Positions 34,864 to 44,079 of a stretch of 64,000 bases of DNA are shown here, piece after piece. The DNA is taken from contig CAJTXZ010000001.1 in the NCBI GenBank assembly GCA_910583725.1, positions 1 to 64,000 on the forward strand, read 5' to 3'. Under the pieces are notes generated by a model. That model saw only the letters and a program-made list of their open reading frames with translations, was not told where the DNA came from and did not search any database. This stretch comes from an uncultured Vampirovibrio sp. GTDB taxonomy: Bacteria > Cyanobacteriota > Vampirovibrionia > Gastranaerophilales > Gastranaerophilaceae. Position 1 is the first letter of the stretch; each line of letters begins with the position of its first letter. Made by a program: the position numbers and the translations under genes.

Positions 34864-36339
34864 TTGCAGCAATTTGGGCCATTAAATCCGAATATTTCAA
34901 ATATGCAGCCATTATATGCGGAAAAAAATACACGAAATGGCGGCACCACAATGGTTTTAGGGCAAATGAATTCAAATAATTCTATAACTTCATCGCAAAA
35001 TGCAGACATAACAAGGCAAAATCAAAATTTTAAAAACCAAAATACTGTAAAATCAGCACAAAACAGTGTATTAAACACGCAAAAGCCTTCTCTTGCAAAG
35101 AGTATGGCTAATACTTATCCTATAAAGGCAGCGGAAGAAGGGCAAAGAGCTGTGCAGGGTGCGCAAAACACCGGTAACGGCGATGTTTTTGAAGACTCCA
35201 AGAAGAAAAGGGTGAAGAAAATTGCTGTTGCGGCAGGGATAATTGCAGCCGGTGCCTTGCTTTTAGCAGCATATATGAGGTTTGGCAAAACAAAAAACAC
35301 CCCGCCTGCACCTTCAAATGGTTCAAAAGTTAACTCCCATAATGGTTTTAGTGATTTTACACTAGGTGAAAATGCCCAAAGAGAAGATGTATCAAGTATT
35401 TTAGGCAGCAACAATACACCATCAGAGCCTAATTGCAATAGTCTCACGGAACAAAGGGCAGCAGAAAGCGCTCCAAAAGAGAATTTAAGGATACATATCA
35501 CCTCAGACAGAAATAAAATTCAAACACAAACCGGGCAAAATAACCAGCCAGACAAAGCTCCCCGAATTACAATACATAATGATAACGAGCTAAATCAAAA
35601 TTCCAACCGATTAACATATGAAAATGCTGCACAAGAAGGCACCCCAAGGATTACAATACACAAGGAAGAGGCTCTTACTGTGGATTTATGTGATGTTGAT
35701 AATTCTGTACAAGGGATAAATCAAGAAACGGCAAGGGTTTCACAGGATAGAGACACAAATGGTTTGCAAACAGTTGCAGACAGCAATACTGCACGACAAA
35801 ATACATCGCAAACCTTGACGGAAAACGATTTTGACAGAATGCTTGGCGGAAACTATTATGAAGGCATAAGGCAGCTTATTGAGAAGAAAAATCCGACAGC
35901 TCAAGATTTAATGGAGATTGAGCGAATTTTTACAGATTATACCAAAATAAATCTGCATTGCGCAGATACTTGGCATATTAACAAATTTGAGCCATTTTTT
36001 AATAATATGCTTGCAAACAGATTTTACAAATATCTTGATTCTGAAATTAAGCATATAGTAATCGGGCATGGAATAGGCAGCTCTATGACAGGCAACTGGC
36101 GCTTCATTGGCAGTAATACAAATGTTTTTGATTATGTGGAATCAAAGATTCCAAAAGGCGAAAAAGTACTTATGTTGACCTGCGAAAGCGGCAAAGCAAT
36201 AAAACCAGGGGTTGGCGGACCTGTTTCAACAGTGTTAACTTGCGCTCAAATGCCAGGAAAAATTATAGAATCAGGCAAACGACAAATTATCGGCACAGTA
36301 ACACTTTTGGGGCGCAATGGAAAAATACAATATTTTTAA
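34864..36339 (+). CDS. Single-pass anchored protein with C-terminal globular domain
   Basis: A 491-residue protein from TTG at 34864; the ATG at 34903 is an alternative, and neither has a strong ribosome binding site. Residues 1-115 are Asn/Gln/Thr-rich, then KKKRVKKIA and one membrane segment (VAAGIIAAGALLLAAYM). A long polar region follows, with the five-residue motif RITIH twice, each after Pro (APRITIHND, TPRITIHKE). The last 150 residues are globular, with HIVIGHGIGSSMTGNW and VLMLTCESGKAI, which looks like a hydrolase or protease core but is not a family I can name. Convergent with the Clp-N-like gene. Confidence 0.6.
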   Translation: MQQFGPLNPNISNMQPLYAEKNTRNGGTTMVLGQMNSNNSITSSQNADITRQNQNFKNQNTVKSAQNSVLNTQKPSLAKSMANTYPIKAAEEGQRAVQGAQNTGNGDVFEDSKKKRVKKIAVAAGIIAAGALLLAAYMRFGKTKNTPPAPSNGSKVNSHNGFSDFTLGENAQREDVSSILGSNNTPSEPNCNSLTEQRAAESAPKENLRIHITSDRNKIQTQTGQNNQPDKAPRITIHNDNELNQNSNRLTYENAAQEGTPRITIHKEEALTVDLCDVDNSVQGINQETARVSQDRDTNGLQTVADSNTARQNTSQTLTENDFDRMLGGNYYEGIRQLIEKKNPTAQDLMEIERIFTDYTKINLHCADTWHINKFEPFFNNMLANRFYKYLDSEIKHIVIGHGIGSSMTGNWRFIGSNTNVFDYVESKIPKGEKVLMLTCESGKAIKPGVGGPVSTVLTCAQMPGKIIESGKRQIIGTVTLLGRNGKIQYF

Positions 36340-36422
36340 AGGCACAAAAGTAAAATACAAAAATTATTAACAGTGTATTTAGGCGTATATTTTAGAATAC
36401 GCAGGGTTGCCATGACTAGTGT

Positions 36423-37799
36423 TCATAACATTTCCCTGGTTAATTCCTGCTTGATTCCTTGTTTTATTTCAAGGACATCTGTGCCAAGAGCCTCTAATAC
36501 CTTCATAGCAAGGCAATCCGGCTGTTTTGTGATGGCATACAGAAGATGTTCTGAAACAATTTTTGTTTTTCCGTGTCTTTTTGCGGCCTCATACGCTATA
36601 TCAAGCATTCTTTTCGCCCTGATAGAATATTCAAAGCCCGTGGTATTGTCCTCAACACCATATCCTACGAGGTTTTCCACTTCGCGCCTGGCGTCTTTTA
36701 GTGTGATACCAAGCTTTTTTAGAACATTATAGGCTAAAGATGACTGCCTTATAAGGATTCCAAGAAGAATCATCTCTGTACCTACTGTTTTTTTGTTAAA
36801 ATTTTCAGCTTCTTGCTTTGCAAAACGAAGTATAGCAAGGGTTTCAGGCACGTTTTCCGTCAAAGAATTTATATCTTTTAAAATTTCCTCATTAAAATTG
36901 AGGTTATGATTTGAAAGGTTGTCAAAAATTTTGTAGGCAATACCTTTTTTTGATTTTAGAATTCCTAAAATTATATGCTCAGGGCGGATTTCGACAGAGC
37001 CTGATTCTCTTGCGGTATCAAGGGTGCAAAGCATTGCCCTAAAGGCATTTGGGGTGAAGATTATCTTTTTTTCGCCATATTCTTCATTTCTGTCTGAAAA
37101 ATTTTCCAGCTCCTTATCAAAAATTTCTTTTGTGATTCCGTATTTATGAAGTATTTTTGTGATTTCATTATCAGGATTATCAAGGATAGACTGGGCAATT
37201 TGCTCTGTACCCAAAATTTCATAGCCCATAGTAGAAAGCTTTGAGCGGGCGGAGTTTAGAATATTTAAAACAGACTGTTCGCCAAAAAGAGTGTCGATAT
37301 TATCAATAGTTTGATTGGCAGGCTCAAGCCTTTCAGGGTGTTTATAGTAGGTTTTGTGGGAATTTTTTTCAATTAGGCGTATAAGGTTATTGACGATTTT
37401 TTCTTCATCAATGTCGAATTCCCTTAAAACTTCATAGGCGCCGGAATTTTTAGAGAAAAATATACTTAAAGCTATGTGGGCAGGCATTATAAGGGCATTT
37501 TTATATTCCTTTGCAATTTCCACAGATTTTTCCAAAATGCTTTTTGCACTGGCTGAAAATGAGATATACTCGCGTTTTTTTGGCTTTTGCTTAACATAAA
37601 TTTTTTTATTAATTAAGTTTATGAGTTCATCCGTGTTTATTTTTTCAGCACCCATTAATTTTGCCTCAACGGTTTTACTGTTTAGGGCAAGGGCAAGCAA
37701 GATATGCTCTGAATAAACCTTGTCAGAGTCAAAGTTTCCGGCCTGAATCTGGGCATTTTGGACAATATCAATCGCTTTTTGGGTAAACTTTTCTAACAT
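36423..37799 (-). CDS. Clp-N-domain-only protein (no ATPase)
   Basis: A 458-residue protein built of repeated Clp amino-terminal domains. Each begins in ClpC/ClpA style: FTQKAIDIVQNAQIQAG then SEHILLALAL; SASAKSILEKSVEIA then PAHIALSIFF; NAFRAMLCTLDTA then PEHIILGILK; and YSIRAKRMLDIAYEAA then SEHLLYAI. No Walker motif exists anywhere, so there is no unfoldase. ClpC N domains bind adaptors and substrates; a stand-alone array may act as an adaptor or inhibitor. The gene is monocistronic as far as can be seen. Confidence 0.8.
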   Translation of the reverse strand: MLEKFTQKAIDIVQNAQIQAGNFDSDKVYSEHILLALALNSKTVEAKLMGAEKINTDELINLINKKIYVKQKPKKREYISFSASAKSILEKSVEIAKEYKNALIMPAHIALSIFFSKNSGAYEVLREFDIDEEKIVNNLIRLIEKNSHKTYYKHPERLEPANQTIDNIDTLFGEQSVLNILNSARSKLSTMGYEILGTEQIAQSILDNPDNEITKILHKYGITKEIFDKELENFSDRNEEYGEKKIIFTPNAFRAMLCTLDTARESGSVEIRPEHIILGILKSKKGIAYKIFDNLSNHNLNFNEEILKDINSLTENVPETLAILRFAKQEAENFNKKTVGTEMILLGILIRQSSLAYNVLKKLGITLKDARREVENLVGYGVEDNTTGFEYSIRAKRMLDIAYEAAKRHGKTKIVSEHLLYAITKQPDCLAMKVLEALGTDVLEIKQGIKQELTREML

Positions 37800-37947
37800 A
37801 TTTTTATAATTTTACACCAATTTTTAATTATTGTATATAGGTAAAACATCGCAAAAATTAATAATTATATAAAAGCCCGCTCTTTGCAGGTAAAGTGAAA
37901 AACCAGCAGTTTTAGGCATGGCTGTAAAATTAAGCACAGAGGGTATT

Positions 37948-38658
37948 TTAAAGGATAATCGTGACGGGGCCGTCGTTTATGAGGGAAATCTGCATATCTG
38001 CAGCAAAAACGCCTGTTTTTATGCGCGGCGCATGGGGGCCATTCGAGGCTTGCGGATTTAAATTTACTGCAAGGGAAGTGCCATCTGCCGCAGGAAGCAG
38101 GTTTTCAGTGTTCATATTATCATATATAGCGTCAAATTCACTAAGGACAGGCTTTTTAGGGTTGAATTCCACGTCAGATGCGCCTATATCAGGGCTTTTT
38201 AATGCGCCATGGTTTGTTAGACTTTCAAGGAGGCCTTTTTTGAGATTTTGCAAAGAGGGGGAGAGGGTTTTTATTCTTGTTTTTAGTATTTGTATAAAAT
38301 CTTCATACATTTTTTTAGCTGTCTTTGGCTCCATAGCGTTGTCAAAGCTTGGACGAGTACCTTTTTTACAGTTGGCAGCAAGTGTAAACTGCGACACCAC
38401 AAGGATTTCGCCATTAATATCAAGGAGGGAGCGGTTCATTTTGCCGTTTTCATCCTCAAAGATTCTAAGCTTTAAGATTTTGTCTGCAAAATACTCTAAA
38501 ACCTCGTCAGGCGTGAGGTTTTTCCCTGAATACACGGCATTATTTTCATCATTTTTTTCTGCACAAAAAAATACTAAAAGGCCCTTATTTATGGAGGAAT
38601 AGAGCTTATTATCAATGGTGACACTTGCATTTTTTACTCTTTGGATTACAAATTTCAC
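37948..38658 (-). CDS. dtd: D-aminoacyl-tRNA deacylase with a large insertion
   Basis: Removes D-amino acids from mischarged tRNA. The family marks are present: MKFVIQRVKNASV, the catalytic SQFTLAA (89-95), the GTRPSFDNAM block (100-109) and the Gly-cisPro-like GPVT (230-233) near the end. Usual length is about 145-150 residues; this one has 236. The excess is about 85-90 residues inserted at about 125-213, between the MYEDFIQIL helix and the last two strands, plus a smaller extension near 40-55. The insertion is polar and low in order. Both conserved halves are in one frame. Confidence 0.88.
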   Translation of the reverse strand: MKFVIQRVKNASVTIDNKLYSSINKGLLVFFCAEKNDENNAVYSGKNLTPDEVLEYFADKILKLRIFEDENGKMNRSLLDINGEILVVSQFTLAANCKKGTRPSFDNAMEPKTAKKMYEDFIQILKTRIKTLSPSLQNLKKGLLESLTNHGALKSPDIGASDVEFNPKKPVLSEFDAIYDNMNTENLLPAADGTSLAVNLNPQASNGPHAPRIKTGVFAADMQISLINDGPVTIIL

Positions 38659-38765
38659 AGTTTCCTCCTTTTTTCAAGAATATTATATAGCCCGCAGGAT
38701 TGTCAACAGGTATTTTGGGGTTTTTCAACCTAAGGTTTACATACGGCTTTTTATGAAAAATATCA

Positions 38766-38803
38766 AAAAACCCGGGAAAGTCTTATGTATCCCGGGTTTT
38801 TAG
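38766..38803 (-). terminator. Rho-independent terminator of rpsA
   Basis: AAAAACCCGGG and CCCGGGTTTTT form a strong stem with a 14-base loop, just beyond the rpsA stop on the minus strand. Confidence 0.9.
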
Positions 38804-38817
38804 CAATTTTAAATAAA

Positions 38818-39933
38818 TTATTCAGCTGTGCTTTCTGAATTAGAAGCAGCCTGGGCTTCGCGTGCAGCCTTGATATCCTTGATTGAAAGGCCGATTCTGT
38901 GCTCTTGCGGGGTGAATTTTTTAATTAAAACTTCAACCTTATCGCCCAAATTGAACATATTTTGAACATTTACATATTCTTCTGAAATTTCAGATGAGGG
39001 TAAAAGTGCCTCTACACCTGGGTAAATATTAATAAACGCGCCAAAAGATGTGATTTTATTAATTGTTCCTTCAATAATATCGCCTTCTTTTAATTTATCA
39101 ACAATTTCATCCCAAGGGTTTGCGCCCATTCTTTTAAGTGAAAGGCTGATTCTTTTAAGTTCTTCATCAATTTTAATAACTTTTACCTGAATTTTCTGGC
39201 CTAAAGTTACAACATCGGATGGGTGTTTAATTCTTTCCCAGCTGATTTCAGAGATTGGAAGAAGGCCGTCAATGCCATCTATGTCAACGAATGCGCCAAA
39301 GTCAGCAATTCTAACAATTTCACCTTCAACGATTTGATCAACTGCAAGCCTTGAAATAACTTCATCAGCAACGAGTTCTCTCTGTTGGGTGTAAACCTGT
39401 CTTTGAGAAAGGATAAGTTTATTTCTTTTTGGATCTGCCTCAAGAATTTTAACCTCAATTTCTTGGCCGATTTGAGTATCCAAAGGAGAGCCTGTTCTAA
39501 GCTGCGATGATGGTACAAAGCCTCTTAAGCCCATAACTTCAGCAATAAGGCCGCCCTTAACGGATGATACGACCTTTGCCATAACGTTTTCGTTATTAGC
39601 CTTAAGCTCTGTAAGGCCTTGCCATGCTTGTGCGCAGGATAATTTCTTTAATGAAAGCATAGCAACTTCATCATCTTCTTCATCCTTCATAACGTAGAAT
39701 TCTTTTACTTCCCAAAGTTTAATGATTTCATCAGGATTTTGCTCTGAAAAATTAACCACTTCCTTAATTGGAAGAAAAGCTTCTGTTTTAGCGCCGATAT
39801 CAACAAGGTAGCCGTCTTTTTCTTTCTTGATGGGCACGCCTTTTACAACGTCTGCAACGTTTAGTTTGTAGGTGTATGAATCTTGAAGCATTTTTTCAAA
39901 TTCATCTGCCGTGATTTTGTTTTCTGTTGTCAT
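38818..39933 (-). CDS. rpsA: 30S ribosomal protein S1
   Basis: A 371-residue protein with four S1 (OB-fold) repeats: about 28-98 (DGYLVDIGAKTEAFLPIKEV), 112-178 (GGLIAEVMGLRGFVPSSQL), 198-268 (FGAFVDIDGIDGLLPISEIS) and 283-353 (FGAFINIYPGVEALLPSSEIS). S1 helps mRNA bind the small subunit. The short form is normal for cyanobacteria and relatives; Escherichia coli S1 has six repeats. It lies about 87 bases downstream of ispH, a pairing seen in several phyla. A strong terminator follows. Confidence 0.93.
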   Translation of the reverse strand: MTTENKITADEFEKMLQDSYTYKLNVADVVKGVPIKKEKDGYLVDIGAKTEAFLPIKEVVNFSEQNPDEIIKLWEVKEFYVMKDEEDDEVAMLSLKKLSCAQAWQGLTELKANNENVMAKVVSSVKGGLIAEVMGLRGFVPSSQLRTGSPLDTQIGQEIEVKILEADPKRNKLILSQRQVYTQQRELVADEVISRLAVDQIVEGEIVRIADFGAFVDIDGIDGLLPISEISWERIKHPSDVVTLGQKIQVKVIKIDEELKRISLSLKRMGANPWDEIVDKLKEGDIIEGTINKITSFGAFINIYPGVEALLPSSEISEEYVNVQNMFNLGDKVEVLIKKFTPQEHRIGLSIKDIKAAREAQAASNSESTAE

Positions 39934-40020
39934 TATTTATTTTGTCCTTTCATTATATTGTTTTTTTGTTAATTTTGGTTTTTGGCTTTCTTTGTAATTA
40001 TTCTGGGCGCAGCCCTCTAT

Positions 40021-40950
40021 TTAAGCGGGTTTTGATATATTTTTAATTTTATCAATTACCTTGTTAATAATGTAATCAGGCGTAGAGGCACCTGCTGTAA
40101 TGCCGATATTATCAGCGTTTTGCAATAATTCTTTGTAATTATCGAGCTCATTGTCATCTTCTATGTGGATTGTTTTAGTGAGAGGGGTTAAAATTTCAGC
40201 CAAATGTGTTGTATTTGCGCTTTTTTTCGAACCTGTCACTATCATTAAATCGCTTTCTTTAGCAAGGTTTTTGGCTTCATTTTGTCTTAGAGATGTTGAG
40301 GCGCAGATTGTGTTTATTACCCTTAATTCTTTTGAAATCGGAGCAAGATAGTCTAAAACCTCTTTTAAATATTCAATCCGCTGCGTAGTTTGAATTACTA
40401 TGCCTATTTTTGGCTCTTTTTTAATGGTTGCTTCTATTTTTTTTAGGGCATCAAGATTTTTTGCAACGCAAACTCTGTCTTTATTTTTGGCAAATTTTTG
40501 CGCGTCTGCCATAATTGCAACGACTTCCGGGTGTTCTTCCTTGCCTAAAATTATTAAAAAATAATCTTCCTGTGCAAGCTGAATTGCCCTATCTTGAACC
40601 TTTTTAACGTCCGGACAGGTTAAATCAACCAGTTCATAGCCTTTATTTTTTATATCTTCAAATACTTCGTATGATGCACCGTGGCTTCTTATTACACAAA
40701 TTCCAGTACCGCCTTCGGGCAATTTATCAACAGTTTTAATACCTAATTCTTTTAGCTCATTAATAACCTGAGTGTTATGAATTAATTCGCCCAACACATA
40801 AATTTCTTTATCAGGATTTTGGGCTTTTAATTTTTTTGTGGTTTCAACAGCCCTTTTAACACCATAGCAAAAACCGGCATGTACTGCCAATTTTATATTT
40901 TTATCCTGAGTATTTATATCTTTTTCGCCAGAGGCGGCATTATGAATCAA
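40021..40950 (-). CDS. ispH: 4-hydroxy-3-methylbut-2-enyl diphosphate reductase
   Basis: Last step of the MEP pathway, yielding IPP and DMAPP with an iron-sulfur cluster. The three cluster cysteines are visible in AGFCYGVKRAVE, VDLTCPDVKKV and NTICASTSLRQNEA. The EHPEV block and the final GASTPDYIINKV are present. The length of 309 residues is near the family norm with a slightly long N terminus. First gene of an ispH-rpsA unit. A possible -10 for the divergent aldolase gene (TACAAT at 41034-41039) lies between. Confidence 0.95.
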   Translation of the reverse strand: MIHNAASGEKDINTQDKNIKLAVHAGFCYGVKRAVETTKKLKAQNPDKEIYVLGELIHNTQVINELKELGIKTVDKLPEGGTGICVIRSHGASYEVFEDIKNKGYELVDLTCPDVKKVQDRAIQLAQEDYFLIILGKEEHPEVVAIMADAQKFAKNKDRVCVAKNLDALKKIEATIKKEPKIGIVIQTTQRIEYLKEVLDYLAPISKELRVINTICASTSLRQNEAKNLAKESDLMIVTGSKKSANTTHLAEILTPLTKTIHIEDDNELDNYKELLQNADNIGITAGASTPDYIINKVIDKIKNISKPA

Positions 40951-41067
40951 TAAGGTTCACATCCTTTTAAAAGAGTCGTTAAAATTTAATAAAATCTTAA
41001 CGCTAAAACTATTTAAACACGGATATGTTTTTAGTACAATAGTTTTCATAAAAAAGAGGAGAAAGAA

Positions 41068-41688
41068 TTGGAATACAACACTAAGGATGATATAGTTTAC
41101 TGGGCAAAAAGGGCCTATAGCGCAAGGATGGTGCCTGCTACAAGCGGAAATATTTCTATAAGGAATGAAGATAAAATATTAATTTCAAAATCAGGTGTAT
41201 GTCTTGGAGATATGGGTGCAGAGGACATTGCAGAGATTAATTTTAATGCTGATTCTATTAACGGGATTAAACCCTCAAGTGAAAAACTAATGCATATAAA
41301 AATTTATGAAAAAAGGCCCGAAATTAAGGCTGTAATTCATATTCACTGCCCTTATGTAACATCATTTGCAGTGTGCAGAAAAGAAATAAATGAGCCTATT
41401 TTACCGGAATTTATATTCAACTTTGGGGTTGTGCCTTCTGCAAAATATGCACTTCCAAGCTCTGTTGAGCTTGCAGATGAAATTGCAGGATATTTTAAGG
41501 ATGGCCACAATGCGGTATTAATGCAAAATCACGGGCTTGTTGCCGGTGCAAAGACTTTAAAAGAAACGTTTTATGCGCTTGAGAGCATTCAGGCCTATAC
41601 TAAAACTTATTTTGCCGCTAAATTTTTAGGGGAAATTTATACACTAAGCGACAAAGAGGCACAGGAAATCAGGAATTTAAGAAGATAG
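41068..41688 (+). CDS. Class II aldolase/adducin-family protein
   Basis: A 206-residue zinc aldolase of the fuculose-phosphate/ribulose-phosphate type. Seen are SGNISIR (substrate phosphate loop), PSSEKLMHIKIY with the catalytic Glu, the zinc His pair IHIHCPYVT, and the third His in QNHGLV. The start is TTG at 41068 with GAGGAGAAAG upstream. The exact substrate cannot be told; it could be a methylthioribulose-phosphate dehydratase or a sugar-phosphate aldolase. The neighbour thiC is 130 bases downstream but unrelated in pathway. Confidence 0.82.
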   Translation: MEYNTKDDIVYWAKRAYSARMVPATSGNISIRNEDKILISKSGVCLGDMGAEDIAEINFNADSINGIKPSSEKLMHIKIYEKRPEIKAVIHIHCPYVTSFAVCRKEINEPILPEFIFNFGVVPSAKYALPSSVELADEIAGYFKDGHNAVLMQNHGLVAGAKTLKETFYALESIQAYTKTYFAAKFLGEIYTLSDKEAQEIRNLRR

Positions 41689-41820
41689 TGCGAGTTTTGC
41701 ATATTATACGGTACAATAATTCAAGCCAAAAATTCGACATGGCGCCCGAAAATCTTCACCAATAAGGAATCTAGAAAGATAACAAGATAAGCATATGATT
41801 TTTGAAAGGATAAAATAAAT

Positions 41821-43107
41821 ATGACAAGCCATACAGATACATTGACGCAAATTTTAAGCGCAAAACAAGGAATAATAACCGAGGAGATGAAAACCGTTGC
41901 ACAAAACGAAGGTGTGGAGCCCGAATTTGTGATGGAGGGTGTAAAAAACGGCACTATTGTTATATTAAAAAATAATCAAAGAAAAGGTTCTATTCCTGTA
42001 GGTGTAGGCGCAGGGCTAAGCGTAAAAATTAATGCCAATATCGGAACATCAAACGAACGCTCAGGCCTTAAAGAAGAGCTTAAGAAGGTGAAAATTATTG
42101 AAGAAACCGGTGCTGATGTTTTGATGGATTTATCCACAGGCAAAGGTATTGATGAAGTACGTGCTGAAATTATAGCGGCAACAAAGCTTCCAATTGGTAC
42201 TGTACCTATGTATCAGGCAGGAAAAGAGGCGCTTGATGAATATAAAAATATTGCAAAATTAAGCAAGGAAAAATTGTTCTCTGATATTGAAAAACAATGC
42301 AGGGATGGAGTTGATTTTATTACGGTTCACTGCGGGGTTACAAAGTTTGTAATTGAACAATTAGAGAAACAAAAAAGAGTAACAGGAATAGTGTCAAGAG
42401 GCGGTGCTATGCTTGCCTGCTGGATTAAGGCAACAGGATGTGAAAATCCTTTATATGAATATTATGATGAATTATTGGAGATTGTAAAAAAATATGATGT
42501 AGTTTTATCACTTGGCGACGGACTAAGACCAGGATGCGGAGCTGATGCAGGAGACAGAGCACAGGTAGCTGAAACTATTGTGCTTGGCGAACTTGTAAAG
42601 AGGGCAAAGGAAAAAGGGGTACAAGCAATGGTGGAAGGTCCGGGGCATGTTCCATTAAACCTTATTCCTTCTATGATTCAAACCATTAAGCAATTAACTG
42701 ATAATGCGCCTTTGTATGTGCTTGGACCTTTGGTTACAGACATTGCGCCCGGGTATGATCATATAACATCAGCTATCGGCGGCACTTTGGCTGCATTAAA
42801 CGGTGCAGACTTTTTATGTTATGTTACACCTGCAGAACATTTGGGGCTACCAACGCCGGAGCAGGTGAAGGAAGGCATTATGGCATCGAAAATAGCAGCA
42901 CATGCGGCAGATGTTGCAAGGGGGAACAAAAAGGCTGTTGAGATGGATAAAAAAATGTCAATTGCAAGAAAAGACCTTGACTGGAAAGAACAAAAATCTA
43001 TGGCACTTGACCCTGAAAAATTTAGCGAAATAAGTTTTGAAGAAGAAAAGCCATGTACGATGTGCGGCGATTATTGCTCTATGAAGATATTCAGAGAGTA
43101 TTTTTAG
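41821..43107 (+). CDS. thiC: Phosphomethylpyrimidine synthase (short form)
   Basis: Radical SAM enzyme that turns 5-aminoimidazole ribotide into HMP-phosphate for thiamin. Visible are the GAGLSVKINANIGTS block, FITVHCGVTK, SRGGAM, LSLGDGLRPGC, VEGPGHVPLN and the C-terminal cluster motif CTMCGDYCSMK (C-x2-C-x4-C). The 428-residue length fits the short ThiC type. AAAGGA lies 10 bases upstream. No TPP riboswitch can be recognised in 41689-41820, and no other thi gene is nearby. Confidence 0.95.
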   Translation: MTSHTDTLTQILSAKQGIITEEMKTVAQNEGVEPEFVMEGVKNGTIVILKNNQRKGSIPVGVGAGLSVKINANIGTSNERSGLKEELKKVKIIEETGADVLMDLSTGKGIDEVRAEIIAATKLPIGTVPMYQAGKEALDEYKNIAKLSKEKLFSDIEKQCRDGVDFITVHCGVTKFVIEQLEKQKRVTGIVSRGGAMLACWIKATGCENPLYEYYDELLEIVKKYDVVLSLGDGLRPGCGADAGDRAQVAETIVLGELVKRAKEKGVQAMVEGPGHVPLNLIPSMIQTIKQLTDNAPLYVLGPLVTDIAPGYDHITSAIGGTLAALNGADFLCYVTPAEHLGLPTPEQVKEGIMASKIAAHAADVARGNKKAVEMDKKMSIARKDLDWKEQKSMALDPEKFSEISFEEEKPCTMCGDYCSMKIFREYF

Positions 43108-43128
43108 AGAGGGCTCTTTTTACATCAT

Positions 43129-43164
43129 AAAAACCTTGTTCTTTACTGGTGAACAAGGTTTTTA
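43129..43164 (+). terminator. Rho-independent terminator of thiC
   Basis: AAAACCTTGTTC pairs with GAACAAGGTTTTT over a 9-base loop, shortly after the stop codon. Confidence 0.88.
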
Positions 43165-43416
43165 TTAATTAAAACTTTTTGTTATTTATTGAATATCCTG
43201 CTTTGAAGATATTCAATATGTTCATTTAATTTTTTATTTTCTCTTTTTAAGTCCCTCATTTCAAGTCATGGTTACAATTTGTATGATGTCTGGTTTATTT
43301 AATAATATTTAGCAATATATCCACATTTTTTCCTCATTTTAGAATAAAAAAAGTATAGCAAAATAAATCATCTATCACAATTATGATAAATAAGCACCAT
43401 TGGGCTTTATGACTGA
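43165..43416. other. Intergenic region with a possible gene remnant
   Basis: AT-rich. On the minus strand, about 43186-43263, a 25-residue charged frame (MRDLKRENKKLNEHIEY and on) ends in TAA and looks like a coiled-coil tail, possibly of a lost regulator. No convincing gene. Confidence 0.3.
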
Positions 43417-43608
43417 TTAATCACACAGAATAGTGTCAATTATTTCATCAACCTGTCTTGAAATCAAACCGGCTATAATTAACCCTTCGGGGCAGTTTTC
43501 ATTTGCAAATGGTATAAATAAATTATTCAGAGTTTTTATTTCATTTACAGAATCTTCGATTTCAAAGAGTTTTTTTCTTAAAATTTTCACCTCGTTTTCT
43601 GTGTTCAT
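43417..43608 (-). CDS. Conserved 63-residue protein of the AbrB-linked module (copy B)
   Basis: The frame opens at 43623, but the ATG at 43608 has GAGGG nine bases upstream and gives 63 residues, the same as the paralogue at 1203-1394. Shared features: charged helix (ENEVKILRKKL), then NNLFIPFANENCPEGLII and a C-terminal helix. It is divergent from the AbrB-like gene 43702-43875 (93 bases apart), repeating the first locus. The family is unknown. Confidence 0.65.
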   Translation of the reverse strand: MNTENEVKILRKKLFEIEDSVNEIKTLNNLFIPFANENCPEGLIIAGLISRQVDEIIDTILCD

Positions 43609-43701
43609 TTTCATAGCCCTCATGATTACAATATTATTATAATATAATTAGACTATTTTAACAACTAAAATTATTATAAAAATGGACTTATAATAAAATG
43701 A

Positions 43702-43875
43702 ATGAAAAAGAAATTAGTCAAGGTTGGTACAAGCTATGGTGTTATTATCCCAGCGCCACTTTTAGAGCTTATGGGAGCAGACCCTGATAAGCTAAAAAAT
43801 ACGTATATTACCATAGACTATGATTCCAACACAAAAACAATACTTATAAGCAATCCTGAAATCGTAGAAAAATAA
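43702..43875 (+). CDS. AbrB/SpoVT-like small DNA-binding protein (copy B)
   Basis: A 57-residue protein, MKKKLVKVGTSYGVIIPAPL then LELMGADPDKLKN and a strand-rich tail ending NPEIVEK. The swapped-hairpin pattern (K-V-G-x-S-x-G-V-x-I-P) is clear and closer to the AbrB/MazE consensus than copy A. It probably binds the short AT-rich region it shares with the divergent 63-residue gene. Binding is inference. Confidence 0.65.
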   Translation: MKKKLVKVGTSYGVIIPAPLLELMGADPDKLKNTYITIDYDSNTKTILISNPEIVEK

Positions 43876-44079
43876 AAGGTGCAAACAGCAAACAAAATGG
43901 CATAAATTTGTTTTGTAAATTAAACTTGCAGCAATATGACTGATTTTTTAAACACTTCAAAAAGCAAGTGTAAATAATATAAGGATTTACATTTGTTTTA
44001 TTTTACAAATAATCAGGTTTACAATTTGCACTTAAAGATGTTGATTTCAATATAACAAATTTGGCTGCCGTTATTAGAC

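Noticed and set aside
41689..41820. TPP riboswitch ahead of thiC.
   Set aside because: The conserved CUGAGA and thi-box-like words are not found in this short leader.
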